Shown: in pieces, positions 9,501 through 20,451 of the stretch
How positions within the stretch are numbered: position 1 is the stretch's first letter
Layout: each line of letters opens with the position of its first letter
Assembly: GCA_030407315.1 (NCBI GenBank)
Contig: JALQPE010002409.1
Location: forward strand, 205,575 to 269,574
Direction of reading: 5' to 3'
From: Asparagopsis taxiformis
Lineage: Eukaryota; Rhodophyta; Florideophyceae; Bonnemaisoniales; Bonnemaisoniaceae
DNA: 64,000 nt
Made by a program: the position numbers and the translations under genes
The notes under the pieces: generated by a model
Seen by the model: only the letters and a program-made list of their open reading frames with translations
What the model was told of the DNA's origin: nothing
The model's database searches: none

Positions 9501-12500
9501 TCGGTGGAATGTCATTGACATCATCAATCCATCCCGACAGTTCCTTCTCAGGAACTAACAATACTAACGCTGGAGCGACTAAGGCTACTTATGAAATGGA
9601 TGATAGTGGCTCCCATCTTCATTGTTGTAGCCCAGAGATTGCAGACCGTGAAGAGCGGCCCTATCTGAACCTGGATGACCATGATACTTGTCAGCACCAC
9701 GAAGAAGTTGAAACCTCCGGCCCAGCACCGCATCGATATGACCCAAGATCTCTCGAAGGAGATGAAAGCGGCTTTGGAACAGGACCTGGATACAGTAATA
9801 GTACACCAACATATGAGTCAGTTAGTCGTTCAACTACTCCTCGTCGTCGTGTTGTGAAGGAGGATCGTCAAGTTACATTACGAGCAAGGGAAATCAAAAA
9901 GAGAGAAGCAGAAGCAACCGAAGCGAGAGATCGTCTTGAAGAAGCAATTACGCAGCGCTCCATAACAAAATTGACAGAAGCTATCTCGCACGTTAGCAAA
10001 CTAGTATTACATCTGGCCACAACTGTGGGAAGTGATGTCACAGGAGCTGGAGGACATATGGATCATGGAGATATGAACGGATACAGTCCTCATCCTGATA
10101 CCTACAATCATGCTGGTCATGTTCATTCTCCTGGTGGTGGCCATCTACAACACTCTAGTAGCCCTTCGAGTTCTCCAGCTGTCTCTGCGCCCTTAGCCAT
10201 GGAAGTCGGTCTCGGCATCGAAGTACAGAAAGCAAGGAAGATTTTGGCTTCTCTGTTAGCTGAGGAAAAACGTTTGCGCGAAGAAAAGGAGAGGGAAGTG
10301 GCTGACACGAAAAGGGATAATGCACAGCAGACGGTTCGGAAAGCTATCACTATTGCTCTGGAAGGTGGAGATCCTCGATCACTCCTGAGGGCTACAAACC
10401 GTGCAACAAGAACTATTTTGGACAAAGATGACCCGGCAGTAGTAGAAGCGACCGCTGTTGGAAACTTGATATCTCGTCTAGAACATTGGGAGGGGCTGAT
10501 GAAAACTGCGATTGAGAATAGAGATCTTGATGATTTACTGAAATCCCTCACTGAAACATCGAACGTGGTTGTGGAACTGATGGAGAAAGGAGGCCAAGGA
10601 GCAGCGATGCGAGTGTTTGGCGGAGTCGATCCTGCTGCTCCTTTGAAAGAGGCCTCCACTCTTCTGGGAGAATTGCGAGATAAGCGCGAAAGCGAAATGG
10701 CAAAAGAAGCAGAAGCAAGGGATCGTGAGAGATCCGCACAGGAGAAGCTTGCTATGGCAGTTAAATCGAATAATATTGTCGAACTTGAGAGTGCGCTTGA
10801 ACAAGCTAATTCCGCATTACTATCTAAAGATTCTGAACTATCACGGACGATAGAAAGTGCGAAGAAAGTTATGGCGAAGTGGTTGAAGTCTGAAAGGCGC
10901 AAGCTTCGACAAGCCAGCAACTCCAATGACCCTGAAGTCATCGAGGCTGCAGCAGCAGCTGCCGAGAAGTTTGGTTTACATTCCCTTCAGTCTGACATTG
11001 ATTCAGCAAATTCCCTTGCACTGAAATTGCGAAAGCAGGCTGCAACCGTTCGTAATCTGGAGGATGCCATTGACAACGCCGATGTAACAGCTCTCTCTGA
11101 AATTCGAGTGGAACTCAACTCCCTCGGTATGTTTTCAGAAGCCGAACGGGCTCGAGCAGAGGTGGAACGGATCCAGCGCGCTACCCGTGCTCGTACTCTA
11201 CTCGAAGGTGCTGTTGAAGACGCCAAGGAATGTCAGGAGCCCCTCCTGCAAGCCGTTGCCTCTAGTACAGAAGCCCCAGAAGACGTTGAGCTGAAGTCAT
11301 CATGGAAATGGCCAGATGCGCAACGGTTGCGCGACTTGTCGGAAAGAGCAAGGCAATATGGGCCTGGGCTTTCAGTTCTTTGCGACTCTGCAGATCAGCT
11401 TGCAAAAGATCTTGCGTCTTTGGGAAGAAGAATTCTTTCCCTTGCAGTTCAAAGCAGCGATGCGCGTGGCATTGCAGCTGTTATTTCTGGATACGAGAAT
11501 TCATTTGTGAATGTCGCTCACCCCCAATTTTTTGACCTCGGTGCAGCAGAGCACAGCATTCGGGAAGCAAGGAAACGGCTTGCTATTGTGCAAGCTATGG
11601 ATCAAGCATCAGTGAAAGCGGAAGCAGCGCAGGTAAAGGTAGAATATGCACTTGCTACGTCCAGAAGGTCAGCAGCTCGGAATCGCAGCTCAAGGCATGC
11701 CCATAGCAGAAGTAATGCAACTTCATCTGAAGGACATGGTGGAGTGGGTACAACAATGCAAAACGGTACCGCCGATTCTGGTACGAGGTCACCGTCATCG
11801 TTGTCATCTGATTTCATTGAAGATGACTCATCGGAGATGGATCATAACATGCAAATGTTTGTGACTTCGGAAACAAGTTCTCTGCGCACTGGTGAACCAC
11901 AGAAACATGTTGCGAGAAGGTCGAGGAGCGGAACACACAGTAGTGATGACTCAGCTATTATCGATGCTCTGAGTGAATTGGCACCAAGTCTCCCTGGGGA
12001 ATGTTCCCATTTTTATCTTTTCAAAGAAGGTACTACTGTGTGTTGTGCTAGATGTGGTAATCTGCGAAGTTCTAGCAATCCTGAATGGCTGGCAAGGGTG
12101 AAAAGACGAGGCAACAAGATTCCAATGGACACCACTACTGGCTCACTTCCGTCAGTCGGATCTGGAAGTGATTTACATGCAGCGTTTTCGTCCAATGGTG
12201 CCCTAGTAGGCGCTCAAAATCGAAGTCCTTCCGCGACAAATGCTATACACTCAGGCATCGGAAATGGTAGACCTACACGCTCGTTACCGATGACTTCCCT
12301 TTCACAACATGCACCAAGTTTTCCGCTAAATTCTACTGGTATTGGTCGGGATAGTGGTGGCGGAAGGTCTCAGCCACACACCAGCGCACATGCAGCAAGT
12401 ATGAATATGATGGCACAGTTGCTGAGACAGAGCAACGTACATGGTTCGAAGGGAGGAGGGAACCAGGGACTGGGGCAAGGGAGAGGCCGAATGCATGGCA

Positions 12501-13090
12501 ATCAACTAACATCTCCGGTTGACGCGCACATGCAGGGTATGACTAGTATGTATGGAAGCGGACTGAATAATGGACGCAGTCCGATAGCAGGAAGCCTGCC
12601 GATGTCGGCTGCATTGCCCATCGGTGGCAACTTTGGGAACGCTTCCAATCTACAACAAAACTTGGCACAAACTTTACCTTCAACTCTGGCAGCTTCCGTT
12701 CACGGGTATGGACTAGGTTCGGCATCTGGAATGTCACCAATGGGCACGGGAGGAAATATGAGATCACATGGTGATTTGGGCGCGGGAAGAGGGATGGGAC
12801 AGCACGGGATGAGGATGGAACATATGAACGCTAATCAATCTGTGGGTCATCAGAACGTATCTGGAGGAGCGACTCATGCAGGGACAAGCCGACCAGTGGC
12901 ATCTGACGAATTTGGACTGGATTTCGCCAACGAGAACTTTGGATTTGATATTGACGCGATTGTAGACGACAACCCTTCGCCCCGACATAAGCCTGTAGGC
13001 TCGGCTGCAATGGGGAATACGCAGCCTGAAATGTCAAAGATGTATGTTCCCGGGGCGCATCCACAACATAACGGCTACTATCGGCGCTAG
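6571..13090 (+). CDS. Giant armadillo (importin-alpha-like) - ankyrin - coiled-coil protein
   Basis: Two exons. Exon 1 (6571-6651, MVDYAPPWDALP...) ends CAG, donor GTACGA at 6652; the 232-bp intron ends TTCCAACAG at 6883; exon 2 continues in phase. Predicted 2,095 residues. About 28-370: armadillo repeats of importin-alpha type (VLGNVACGDDRQTQVVID, KEVCWIVSNITESS, EDATWVLFNLSS), without an obvious IBB domain. About 375-540: Pro/His/Asp/Ser-rich linker. About 545-880: roughly ten ankyrin repeats (TPLHLAASNGFVKCVDLLL). About 1010-1610: long charged helices, probably coiled coil. Near 1880 a Cys/His cluster (CSHFYLF, CCARCG) could bind zinc; the tail is Gly/Met/Asn/His-rich. No known protein with this order comes to mind. 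A scaffold or transport adaptor is a guess. Confidence 0.85.
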
Positions 13091-13269
13091 ACAAGAGAGA
13101 TAGCATTTAGATCAACGCTTAAACTTTTCCCACTCTAGTTCCATTGCGCTATGCCACGTTTGCGTGTTCTCTCGCTCTTTGTATAGCCATCTGTGGTGTC
13201 GAGCATCGATGTGAATCAACGCGCCGATACCATCGAGTGCGGTCGCTCCTAGTTGTTGCGTGTCAGTGA

Positions 13270-14417
13270 ATGAATTCTGCAACCGACACGACCAATGGCA
13301 AACAGCCTGTCCTTGCTTTGGATCAAATTCTCAAATTGTATATTGACCAACGTGTAGTATCACTCTCAAAGACCGCAAGTCGGCAGTCTATACTTCTGAA
13401 TTGTAGTTTAGTTGATGCACAATTGAATAGACCTCCTCTGCCTGCTTCGACCTGCTGTGCGCCATTCCCATACCTCTGTCTAGAAATGAAGTCAGTGTCG
13501 GATCTGCGAAATGGCGCCCTGCTGCAGATGGCAGAAGCAGCCACCCTGGGTCTCCCCTTTGAAGTATGGAAGACAAGGATGGGTCGATTTCGAAGCGAGG
13601 GAACTGTAGAAGCGTTCCGCAACGTGTACCATACTGCTGGCGGAGGTTCTAACGGCATACGAGCTTTCTGGGCTGGCTTTTCACCGAAGATGGTCGAATC
13701 CGCTACAAAAGGTGCTATCCTATTGGTTGCCAAGGAGAACATTAACGATGTTGCGAAGAAGGCAGGCATGTCACCATTCGCTGCTGCTCTAACTGCCGGT
13801 GCTGGTGGTGGTGTCAGTCAAGTCCTTGTTATGGGCCCCTGCACATATCTTGTACGTAATCTCATCTAGCGTCCATCCATGTCAACTCATCGATCACAAT
13901 GTCTAACCCCTATGAATCACTCTACACATCAAAGGTCACAGCAGCAGTAACGGGCGGTAGTGGCCAATCCACGTCTGCGTTGCAACTTGCACAAAAAACA
14001 TACGCGAAGAACGGGCTGCGTGGATTCTATCCCGGTGGCAGTGCAATCGCCTTTCGACAAGCATCCAACTGGGCTTCGCGACAGGGTATTACAGAGTTTG
14101 TGCGCATTCGTATGCGTGTCGCGAAATATAACGATCCCAAGGCAAAACTTGGTAAAGGTGAAGAAGCTCTTTGCGGTGTCATGGGTGGCACTCTCTCCTC
14201 GTGGAATCACCCTTTTGAAGTAGCACGCATTGAGATGCAGGCGCGTGCTAACGCGGGACAACCTACTCTCAGTATGCTAGGTGTGTTCAGACATGTGCTC
14301 AACGAACATGGACCATTGGGATTGTTTCAAGGTATTATACCAAGAATCGGGTTGAATATTTGGCAGACTTTGTTCATGGTTAGTCTGGTGCACGTGATCG
14401 GGGATATTAAGAAGTGA
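13270..14417 (+). CDS. Mitochondrial carrier of the YHM2 type (citrate/oxoglutarate), split by an intron
   Basis: Exon 1 (13270-13851) ends GPCTYL; an 83-bp intron follows (donor GTACGT at 13852, CTAAC branch near 13903, acceptor AAAG ending 13934); exon 2 (13935-14417) continues in phase, giving 354 residues. Matches to yeast Yhm2 are clear: EAATLGLPFEVWKTRM, ESATKGAILL, FRQASNWASRQGI, GGTLSSWNHPFEVARIEMQ, IPRIGLNIWQTLFM. The family exchanges citrate and 2-oxoglutarate across the inner mitochondrial membrane, supporting cytosolic NADPH. Residues about 20-75 have no counterpart in the family and may be another intron read through in frame (about 13340-13495). I found no convincing GTACG donor there, so its borders are open. 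Confidence 0.85.
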
Positions 14418-14709
14418 GTGAAGAGTCGCTGCTGTTCTCGGTCGATGTGTAGTAGTGGCTATGGTGTTGATGCCGTCCTCTTTACGAGTCGATCGATCGC
14501 ACAGAGATTGTTACTGTAAAGCTTGATGCCATGTTCATGATTTATTTTGAAATTAAAGCACTGGTACCGATACACTTGAGAGGTCGAGTTGCAAGCGAAT
14601 CTCGTTAATTCAATCTATGAGTGGGACAAGTAATCATTACTAAAATCTCTACACCATCTTCTTGCCTGCTGCTTGGTATCGATAATGACGCGCTGCGTTC
14701 AAAGTCGCG

Positions 14710-16170
14710 ATGGCCCTTTCACGTTTTCGAGTAACATTGCTCGCCTTCATTTTCACATGCATCGCAGCTCTGCCCCTTCCGATCCCCCTAGTCGGCGATG
14801 AGCAACCTCTCCAACCTCCGTCAGCCTCGGTTTCCTCCAAGGTTCCAATTGTACTGTTGCACATGTACGATTCAATTTCCTTCTTCGCCAGGCTTGGCCG
14901 TCTAACTGGGGAAAATAAAGCTCGCTATGCCGCGCGACAGGGTTACGAATTGGTGCAATCCACACCCGGAAACACCAGTGGTATTCTGAAAGAGGCTCCT
15001 TGTCACGGCAGAACTGCTGACGACTCGGGTAGATGCTGGGAAGTCGACAAGGAATTTGATATCGATCATTCGCGAGCGGCGACCTTTGGAAAATTTAAAC
15101 TTGCCGTTGCTGCATGCCATGGTAGAGAAAATGGATGGTTGCTATGGACCGATGCTGATGCAATGATTGTCAACCAGAGTGTTCCATTGGAGTCTATTAT
15201 TGATGATGGGTACGACATCATCCTCGCCTACGACTGGCTCATGCTTAATGCAGGTGTTTTACTATTGAAATGCTCTTCATGGAACTTGGAGTTTATGACC
15301 AGTGTTTACAATGCTCGAGAATTCGACAAGGCAAGGGCTCTAGACCAGAGCAGTTTTCAAAAGCATCTTGACGACCTTGATGCATCCGTGCGCGACCAAC
15401 ACGTCAAAGTGATACCCAAGTATGCAATGAACGTTTACACCGAGGAATATCGTCCTGGTGATTTCATTCTCCACATGGCAGGCAAGTTATACGAAGCAAC
15501 CGAGCCTGGAATTTATGCGATTGCAACCCAGTATGATGTTCTATCAATGGTTGATGATGTGGAAGACATTACAGCCTTTTTCAGGGGACGCCGATTGCTC
15601 AATTATTACTCTGGCACTTGTGCCATAAATCGCGGAGAGAAACAGAAGGAATGCAAACCTGATGACAACAGAAGAATACTCTTGAACGAAAGTCTCGGCT
15701 CCATGTCCTACCCAAATCGATATCGTCATGTCGGCTTGCGCTACTATTGGCTGGGTGATTGGAAGGACAAATACGATGTACCCGGTTGGGATGTCAAGAG
15801 GAAGCAACTTCCAGTACAAAAGCATGTGTTAGATGACAGACAACCAATGCCGCCAGCGCCATTATCTCATCATACTGAGGGGCGCGAGGATGATAACGTT
15901 CCAATTCCTCACTTGGGCCGAGATGATGACATGAAAGAAGCTGATCGTAAGGATGCTGACGCGGACGAAGAAGACGACGAAGATGCTCTTGCAGAAAGGC
16001 AAAAGCTTCAAGATAATCCTAATGCAGATGAGACGGACGATGACCTCGAGAATGACGGGTCATGGTCATTTCTAACATGGATTCTCGTTGGGTTGTCTGT
16101 CATTGCAGCCATTGGATCTATTGTGCTAATATTAAGGAGACGTAGGAAGCTCTTTTCCAAGATTCATTAA
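14710..16170 (+). CDS. GT34-like (GMA12/MNN10 type) glycosyltransferase with C-terminal membrane anchor
   Basis: 486 residues. Residues 1-22 look like a signal peptide. The catalytic core (about 45-290) has the DxD metal/nucleotide-sugar motif as WTDADAMI (148-150 DAD), then YDWLMLNAGVLLLKCSSWNLEF, LDQSSFQ and GDFILHMAGK, in the order seen in GT34 galactosyl/xylosyl/mannosyl transferases. Residues 385-450 are strongly acidic (DADEEDDEDA), and 456-477 form a membrane span followed by RRRRK. Most GT34 enzymes are type II proteins; a cleaved signal plus C-terminal anchor here would make it type I, which is unusual. It probably works in the Golgi on cell-wall or glycoprotein sugars; the donor sugar cannot be read from sequence. 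Confidence 0.8.
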   Translation: MALSRFRVTLLAFIFTCIAALPLPIPLVGDEQPLQPPSASVSSKVPIVLLHMYDSISFFARLGRLTGENKARYAARQGYELVQSTPGNTSGILKEAPCHGRTADDSGRCWEVDKEFDIDHSRAATFGKFKLAVAACHGRENGWLLWTDADAMIVNQSVPLESIIDDGYDIILAYDWLMLNAGVLLLKCSSWNLEFMTSVYNAREFDKARALDQSSFQKHLDDLDASVRDQHVKVIPKYAMNVYTEEYRPGDFILHMAGKLYEATEPGIYAIATQYDVLSMVDDVEDITAFFRGRRLLNYYSGTCAINRGEKQKECKPDDNRRILLNESLGSMSYPNRYRHVGLRYYWLGDWKDKYDVPGWDVKRKQLPVQKHVLDDRQPMPPAPLSHHTEGREDDNVPIPHLGRDDDMKEADRKDADADEEDDEDALAERQKLQDNPNADETDDDLENDGSWSFLTWILVGLSVIAAIGSIVLILRRRRKLFSKIH

Positions 16171-16683
16171 TATTGTTGTTTGGGGTGAAATGGAGTGGGG
16201 ATAAATGGAGTAACGTGCCTTGAGGCATACTGCCAGTGATTTGGCTCTGGTTCGCCGTTGTTCAAGCTGCGCAAATCCGATTCCTCTAGCAACTATCCAC
16301 CAATTGTTCTATTGCGAAGTGTGTTAGACATCCTTTAAAGTCTAGCCCAAACACCTCAAGGTTAACATGAGGCATTGTGAACAACAAGCATGGAATTCTG
16401 TCGCTATCTTGAGTGAGACTGAAACGTGAGTGATATTTTTGTCGCTGCTCTGTACATTGTACGTAAAAGTGAGGATGCAGAATTTTGTAGACATAACCCT
16501 TCGCCATTGTCGACCATAGCAGTGATTTGAGTATACGTTAATGCGAGAAGGAATTTGAGCGCTGTTAGTCTGGCATTGGGACCAAGAGTACTATGGTGTC
16601 ATGATAAACATTGCACAGGCATGATCTAGCAACCTTGACTCGTTTATTTTGAAGCTAGATATTGTTTGTTGATATCAAGACAT
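16171..16683. other. Convergent intergenic spacer
   Basis: Lies between the stops of the glycosyltransferase and transhydrogenase genes, so it should contain both 3' UTRs. No gene or RNA recognised. Confidence 0.5.
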
Positions 16684-19600
16684 CTAGGAAAAATGTTCGT
16701 CTACCTTGGACTTCAACGCGTCACAAGAAGATTTTGCGTCCGCGAGTAGCAGTGCTGCATTAGACTGGAAAAACAAGGGATTCTCGGCCCCTGCATACCC
16801 TGCAGCCAGAGACCTCTTCAGAATATAAACCTGTTTCGCATTCCAAACTGGAATAACAGGCATACCGTAGAGTACACTGTCTGGATCCTCAGCTGCAAGA
16901 CTCACCGTGTCGTTGGCACCGATAACAAGTGCTACGTCCACGTCATCTATGTCATCGCTCACTTCTTCCATTTCATGAACAATGTCATATGGAACACCGG
17001 CTTCTGCAAGCAGCACATTCAGTTGTCCCGGCATACGACCGGCCACGGGATGAATTGCAAAACTCACATCAATATCACCCTTTTCACGAAGTGTTTTCAC
17101 CATCTCAGCAATTGCGTACTGTGCGTTGGCAACAGCCAGTCCATATCCTGGGACAATCATGACCTTCTTCGCCATGACAAGAGCGTCAGTAACAGTGGGA
17201 ACATCTACTTCGACATGCTCAAGAACAGGTCCATCTGCGGCATCCTTCGCCTTGGGAGGTGCTGTACCGTAACCTCCAAGAATAACGTTTGCGAGACTGC
17301 GATTCATGGACTTGCACATAATGTAACTCAGAATTGCTCCTGAAGAAGAAATGAGAGCACCAACAACAGTCAATAGGTCATTGTTGAGCAGGAATCCCTC
17401 ACAGACAAGAGCAACTCCACTGTAAGAATTGAGCAGAGTAATAACGACTGGCATGTCTGCTCCACCAATACTAGCCGTCATGTGAGCACCCATCACGCCA
17501 GCCATAGCAGTTGACCCACCCAAGCAGGCAATTCCGAGTGCGGGATTGCCAGTAGCCAAGAAAGCTACTCCGGCAGCTGCATTTCCGACAGCCAGCCCTG
17601 CATTAATAGTGTTTTTACTTGGCAAATTCATCGGAGCTGACTTCATCAAACCATGCAATTTCCCAAACGCGGTGGCTGAACCAGTCAAGGTAATTGCACC
17701 AATGAAAGTTCCCAAATACATTGAAGTCTTGTGCACCAAATCAATATGAGTAGGATCAGCTGTTGCCAAGAAAGACGCTGCAGAAGTGGTAACTGCAGCA
17801 AGACCGACAAGACTATGGAAAGCAGCAACCATTTGTGGGAGCTCTGTAATCTTCATCTTCTTGGCAATGTATGCACCTGCGGCACCACCAGCACCTAGAG
17901 TTCCAACCATCTGCATGAGGAGAGGGAATGGCGTGGAGATAGCCGCTAATGTAGTTGCGACACCTCCAGTGACACCCATCATACCAAGTGCAGTCCCCAA
18001 ACGTGCAGTTTTCTGTTGTGCAAGACACGCAATTGAACCGATACAAGCAGTAGAGGAAGCAAGATAAGCCAAGTTGGCCATCTCTGATGCCCCCATGCCG
18101 ATACCTAGAGCGGAACCGATGGCCAATGCTGCGGTTGGGTACTTGTAGACATCGTTGTGTTCTTCGGGATCGCCAGGCCTCTTGAACATATCAAGCATTC
18201 GCTGAGTGATTGTGAAACCACCACCGATATTCACTGCTGACGCTAGCACAGCCGATGCTGCCAATGCACTGGCACTTGAGTCTGGCAGGAAGCCTCCACC
18301 CATGCACATCAGACCTCCGACAGCAGTAAGACCAGAAATGGCATTAGTAACACTCATGAGGGGGGAATGAAGCGCTGGGGCGACACCCCACACAGTCTGA
18401 TATCCACAGATACTTGCAAGGCCAAACTTGGTAATCATGGAGGAAGTTGCAGCACCCGGAGACAGAGCACCAAGAGCGAGGGCGCCACCGACAGCACCAG
18501 TTGTCATCATTGCACTACTCATAGCTTCCTTGCGCGGGTCAACGACAACTTCAGGGATAACAGGCTTTGTGGACGCTTTTGGTGGTGGAGGCGGTGGTAG
18601 CGGAGGTGCAGGCCACATATTCTTTCCATTCTCAGTAATGAGTGCTCCGCGGACTGCAAGGTCCTCATGATCTATCAAAAATTCACCCTTGACCTTTGTA
18701 GTTTGCGGTCCCATGCTGAGTAAGAACTTGGTGATGTTATTAGAATACAAAGTAGAACTCTGAGTCGCAAGGCGCGAGAGAAGATCGGTGTATCCCAAAC
18801 AAATGACGCCGTTCGGAGACACAAATTTCTCACCAGGAACAGTTGTTTCGATATTTCCACCAGCTTCTGCTGCAAGGTCAACGGTGACTGACCCGGGCTT
18901 CATGCTTTCAACCATATCAGTTGTAATGAGTACTGGTGCCTTCTTACCGGGAATCAGAGCTGTGGAAATGATGATGTCAACATCCTTGGCCTGTTTGCGG
19001 AAGAGCTCTAGTTGTGCTTGGTGATATTCCTTAGACATTTCCTTGGCGTATCCGCCAGCACCTTCTCCAGATTCTTCAATATCGACCTTGAGAAATTCAG
19101 CACCCAAACTTTTAGCTTGTTCTTCAACAGCGGCTCTTGTGTCAAAAACACGAACAATAGCACCCATGTTTTTCGCAGTTCCGATTGCGCTAAGGCCTGC
19201 CACACCGCCACCGATGACGAGCACCTTGGCGGGCGGAATCTTACCGGCAGCAGTAATTTGACCGGTGAAGAATCTGCCAAACTCATTGGAAGCTTCGATG
19301 ACGGCACGATAACCGGCGATGTTAGCCATAGAACTGAGGGTATCGAAGGCTTGAGCACGACTGAGTGTCCTTGGAATACAATCCATAGCAATGGTAGTGA
19401 CGTCTGTCTTCAACAGAGCATCGACAAGACCCTTGTTAACGGCGGGTTGTACATAACCAAGGACTACTGCCTTTTCCTTGAGGAAAGGGACCTCTTCAAC
19501 TTTCATCGGTCGGACACCAAGAACAATATCAGATCGAAGCGCATCAGTCCTGGAAGCGATAGTGGCACCCGAATTTGTGTATTCAGCATCAGAAAAGTTT

Positions 19601-19845
19601 GCACGAGCACCAGCACCCGATTCGACGACTACATCTCGCATACCCGCCTTGCGAAGGGTAGCGACACTGGCGGGTGTGAGAGCGACGCGAGCCTCACCGG
19701 GGAACACTTCAGCGGGCACACCAACGGAGAGGTTTTCATATGGAATGGCACGAGAGCGAGCCGGAGCAGCTTCCGCAACGCTTTCGCTAGCAAACCGCCG
19801 CGCCGGCGCGCGCAGTAGCCGGAGGAAGCGCAAACTATAGGTCAT
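16684..19845 (-). CDS. NNT: NAD(P) transhydrogenase, proton-translocating, single-chain
   Basis: 1,053 residues, no intron. Residues 1-30 are an Arg/Leu/Ala leader (MTYSLRFLRLLRAPARRFAS) typical of mitochondrial import. Domain I (about 35-410) binds NAD(H): VGVPAEVFPGEARVALTP and VIGGGVAGLSAIGTAKNMGA. Domain II (about 445-855) has a dozen or more membrane helices including the conserved ASIGGADMPVVITLLNS. Domain III (about 870-1053) binds NADP(H): VPGYGLAVANAQ, HPVAGRMPGQLNVLLAEA and GANDTVSLAAEDP. It couples hydride transfer from NADH to NADP+ to proton entry. Bacteria use separate subunits; the dI-dII-dIII fused order here is that of the animal enzyme. Length matches animal NNT (about 1,086). 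Mitochondrial location is inferred from the leader. Confidence 0.97.
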   Translation of the reverse strand: MTYSLRFLRLLRAPARRFASESVAEAAPARSRAIPYENLSVGVPAEVFPGEARVALTPASVATLRKAGMRDVVVESGAGARANFSDAEYTNSGATIASRTDALRSDIVLGVRPMKVEEVPFLKEKAVVLGYVQPAVNKGLVDALLKTDVTTIAMDCIPRTLSRAQAFDTLSSMANIAGYRAVIEASNEFGRFFTGQITAAGKIPPAKVLVIGGGVAGLSAIGTAKNMGAIVRVFDTRAAVEEQAKSLGAEFLKVDIEESGEGAGGYAKEMSKEYHQAQLELFRKQAKDVDIIISTALIPGKKAPVLITTDMVESMKPGSVTVDLAAEAGGNIETTVPGEKFVSPNGVICLGYTDLLSRLATQSSTLYSNNITKFLLSMGPQTTKVKGEFLIDHEDLAVRGALITENGKNMWPAPPLPPPPPPKASTKPVIPEVVVDPRKEAMSSAMMTTGAVGGALALGALSPGAATSSMITKFGLASICGYQTVWGVAPALHSPLMSVTNAISGLTAVGGLMCMGGGFLPDSSASALAASAVLASAVNIGGGFTITQRMLDMFKRPGDPEEHNDVYKYPTAALAIGSALGIGMGASEMANLAYLASSTACIGSIACLAQQKTARLGTALGMMGVTGGVATTLAAISTPFPLLMQMVGTLGAGGAAGAYIAKKMKITELPQMVAAFHSLVGLAAVTTSAASFLATADPTHIDLVHKTSMYLGTFIGAITLTGSATAFGKLHGLMKSAPMNLPSKNTINAGLAVGNAAAGVAFLATGNPALGIACLGGSTAMAGVMGAHMTASIGGADMPVVITLLNSYSGVALVCEGFLLNNDLLTVVGALISSSGAILSYIMCKSMNRSLANVILGGYGTAPPKAKDAADGPVLEHVEVDVPTVTDALVMAKKVMIVPGYGLAVANAQYAIAEMVKTLREKGDIDVSFAIHPVAGRMPGQLNVLLAEAGVPYDIVHEMEEVSDDIDDVDVALVIGANDTVSLAAEDPDSVLYGMPVIPVWNAKQVYILKRSLAAGYAGAENPLFFQSNAALLLADAKSSCDALKSKVDEHFS

Positions 19846-20451
19846 ATCGAAACCAATGCGCTGCCGGCGCAGATAAGCGCGCTAGGTCCGAACTAGACCA
19901 GAACGATTCAAGTTGTTGGACAAGATGATGGATTGAATTGATGGATGGATGGACGTCTGGCTGGCAGCTAGCAGATCGCTGCAACAACAACGGTCGCAAG
20001 CGGCAGTACAGCTTCGAGTGGCGCAGATTGCTTTTGAGATGGATGCGAGCTGAGAGGAGGCACGTGTGTGACAATGGCCTCTGCAATTTTCCATTATTTT
20101 AGCTTTCCCATTGCCAGCTGCTGCCCCTATCATATCCAGGCATTGGCCCGACCAGATTCCCTTGCATACTGCCGTATGATTCACCCCCATGTCAAGGGTA
20201 TGTAGCCAATATCTGCGTTAATCTCAGAACAAGCCAATAGCCTTCCGCCGCTTGGCGCTATCAGTGCTGCTGGCAATTTGTGGCCCATATTCATTACTCT
20301 CTAGGCGGCTGGAACGTCATGTCACATGCTCGCCAACTCGTCTATGCCAGATCGCTGCCCCTTCGTCCTCCTCAAGCATTCATTTTACATCATTTCTATC
20401 CGATCTATCGTCCTTCACGTGAAAGTTAGCAAGTCTATCAATCCAATGAGC
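19846..20451. other. Intergenic: 5' region of transhydrogenase gene and 3' region of glycosyltransferase gene
   Basis: No gene seen. Minus-strand ORFs here are unconvincing and overlap the presumed transhydrogenase promoter. Confidence 0.45.

Noticed and set aside
10123..10941. Minus-strand ORF of 272 codons inside the armadillo-ankyrin gene
   Set aside because: Lies opposite coiled-coil coding sequence; Ser/Phe/Leu-rich shadow typical of antisense frames.
19012..19818. Plus-strand ORF of 268 codons inside the transhydrogenase gene
   Set aside because: Antisense shadow of a firmly identified domain.
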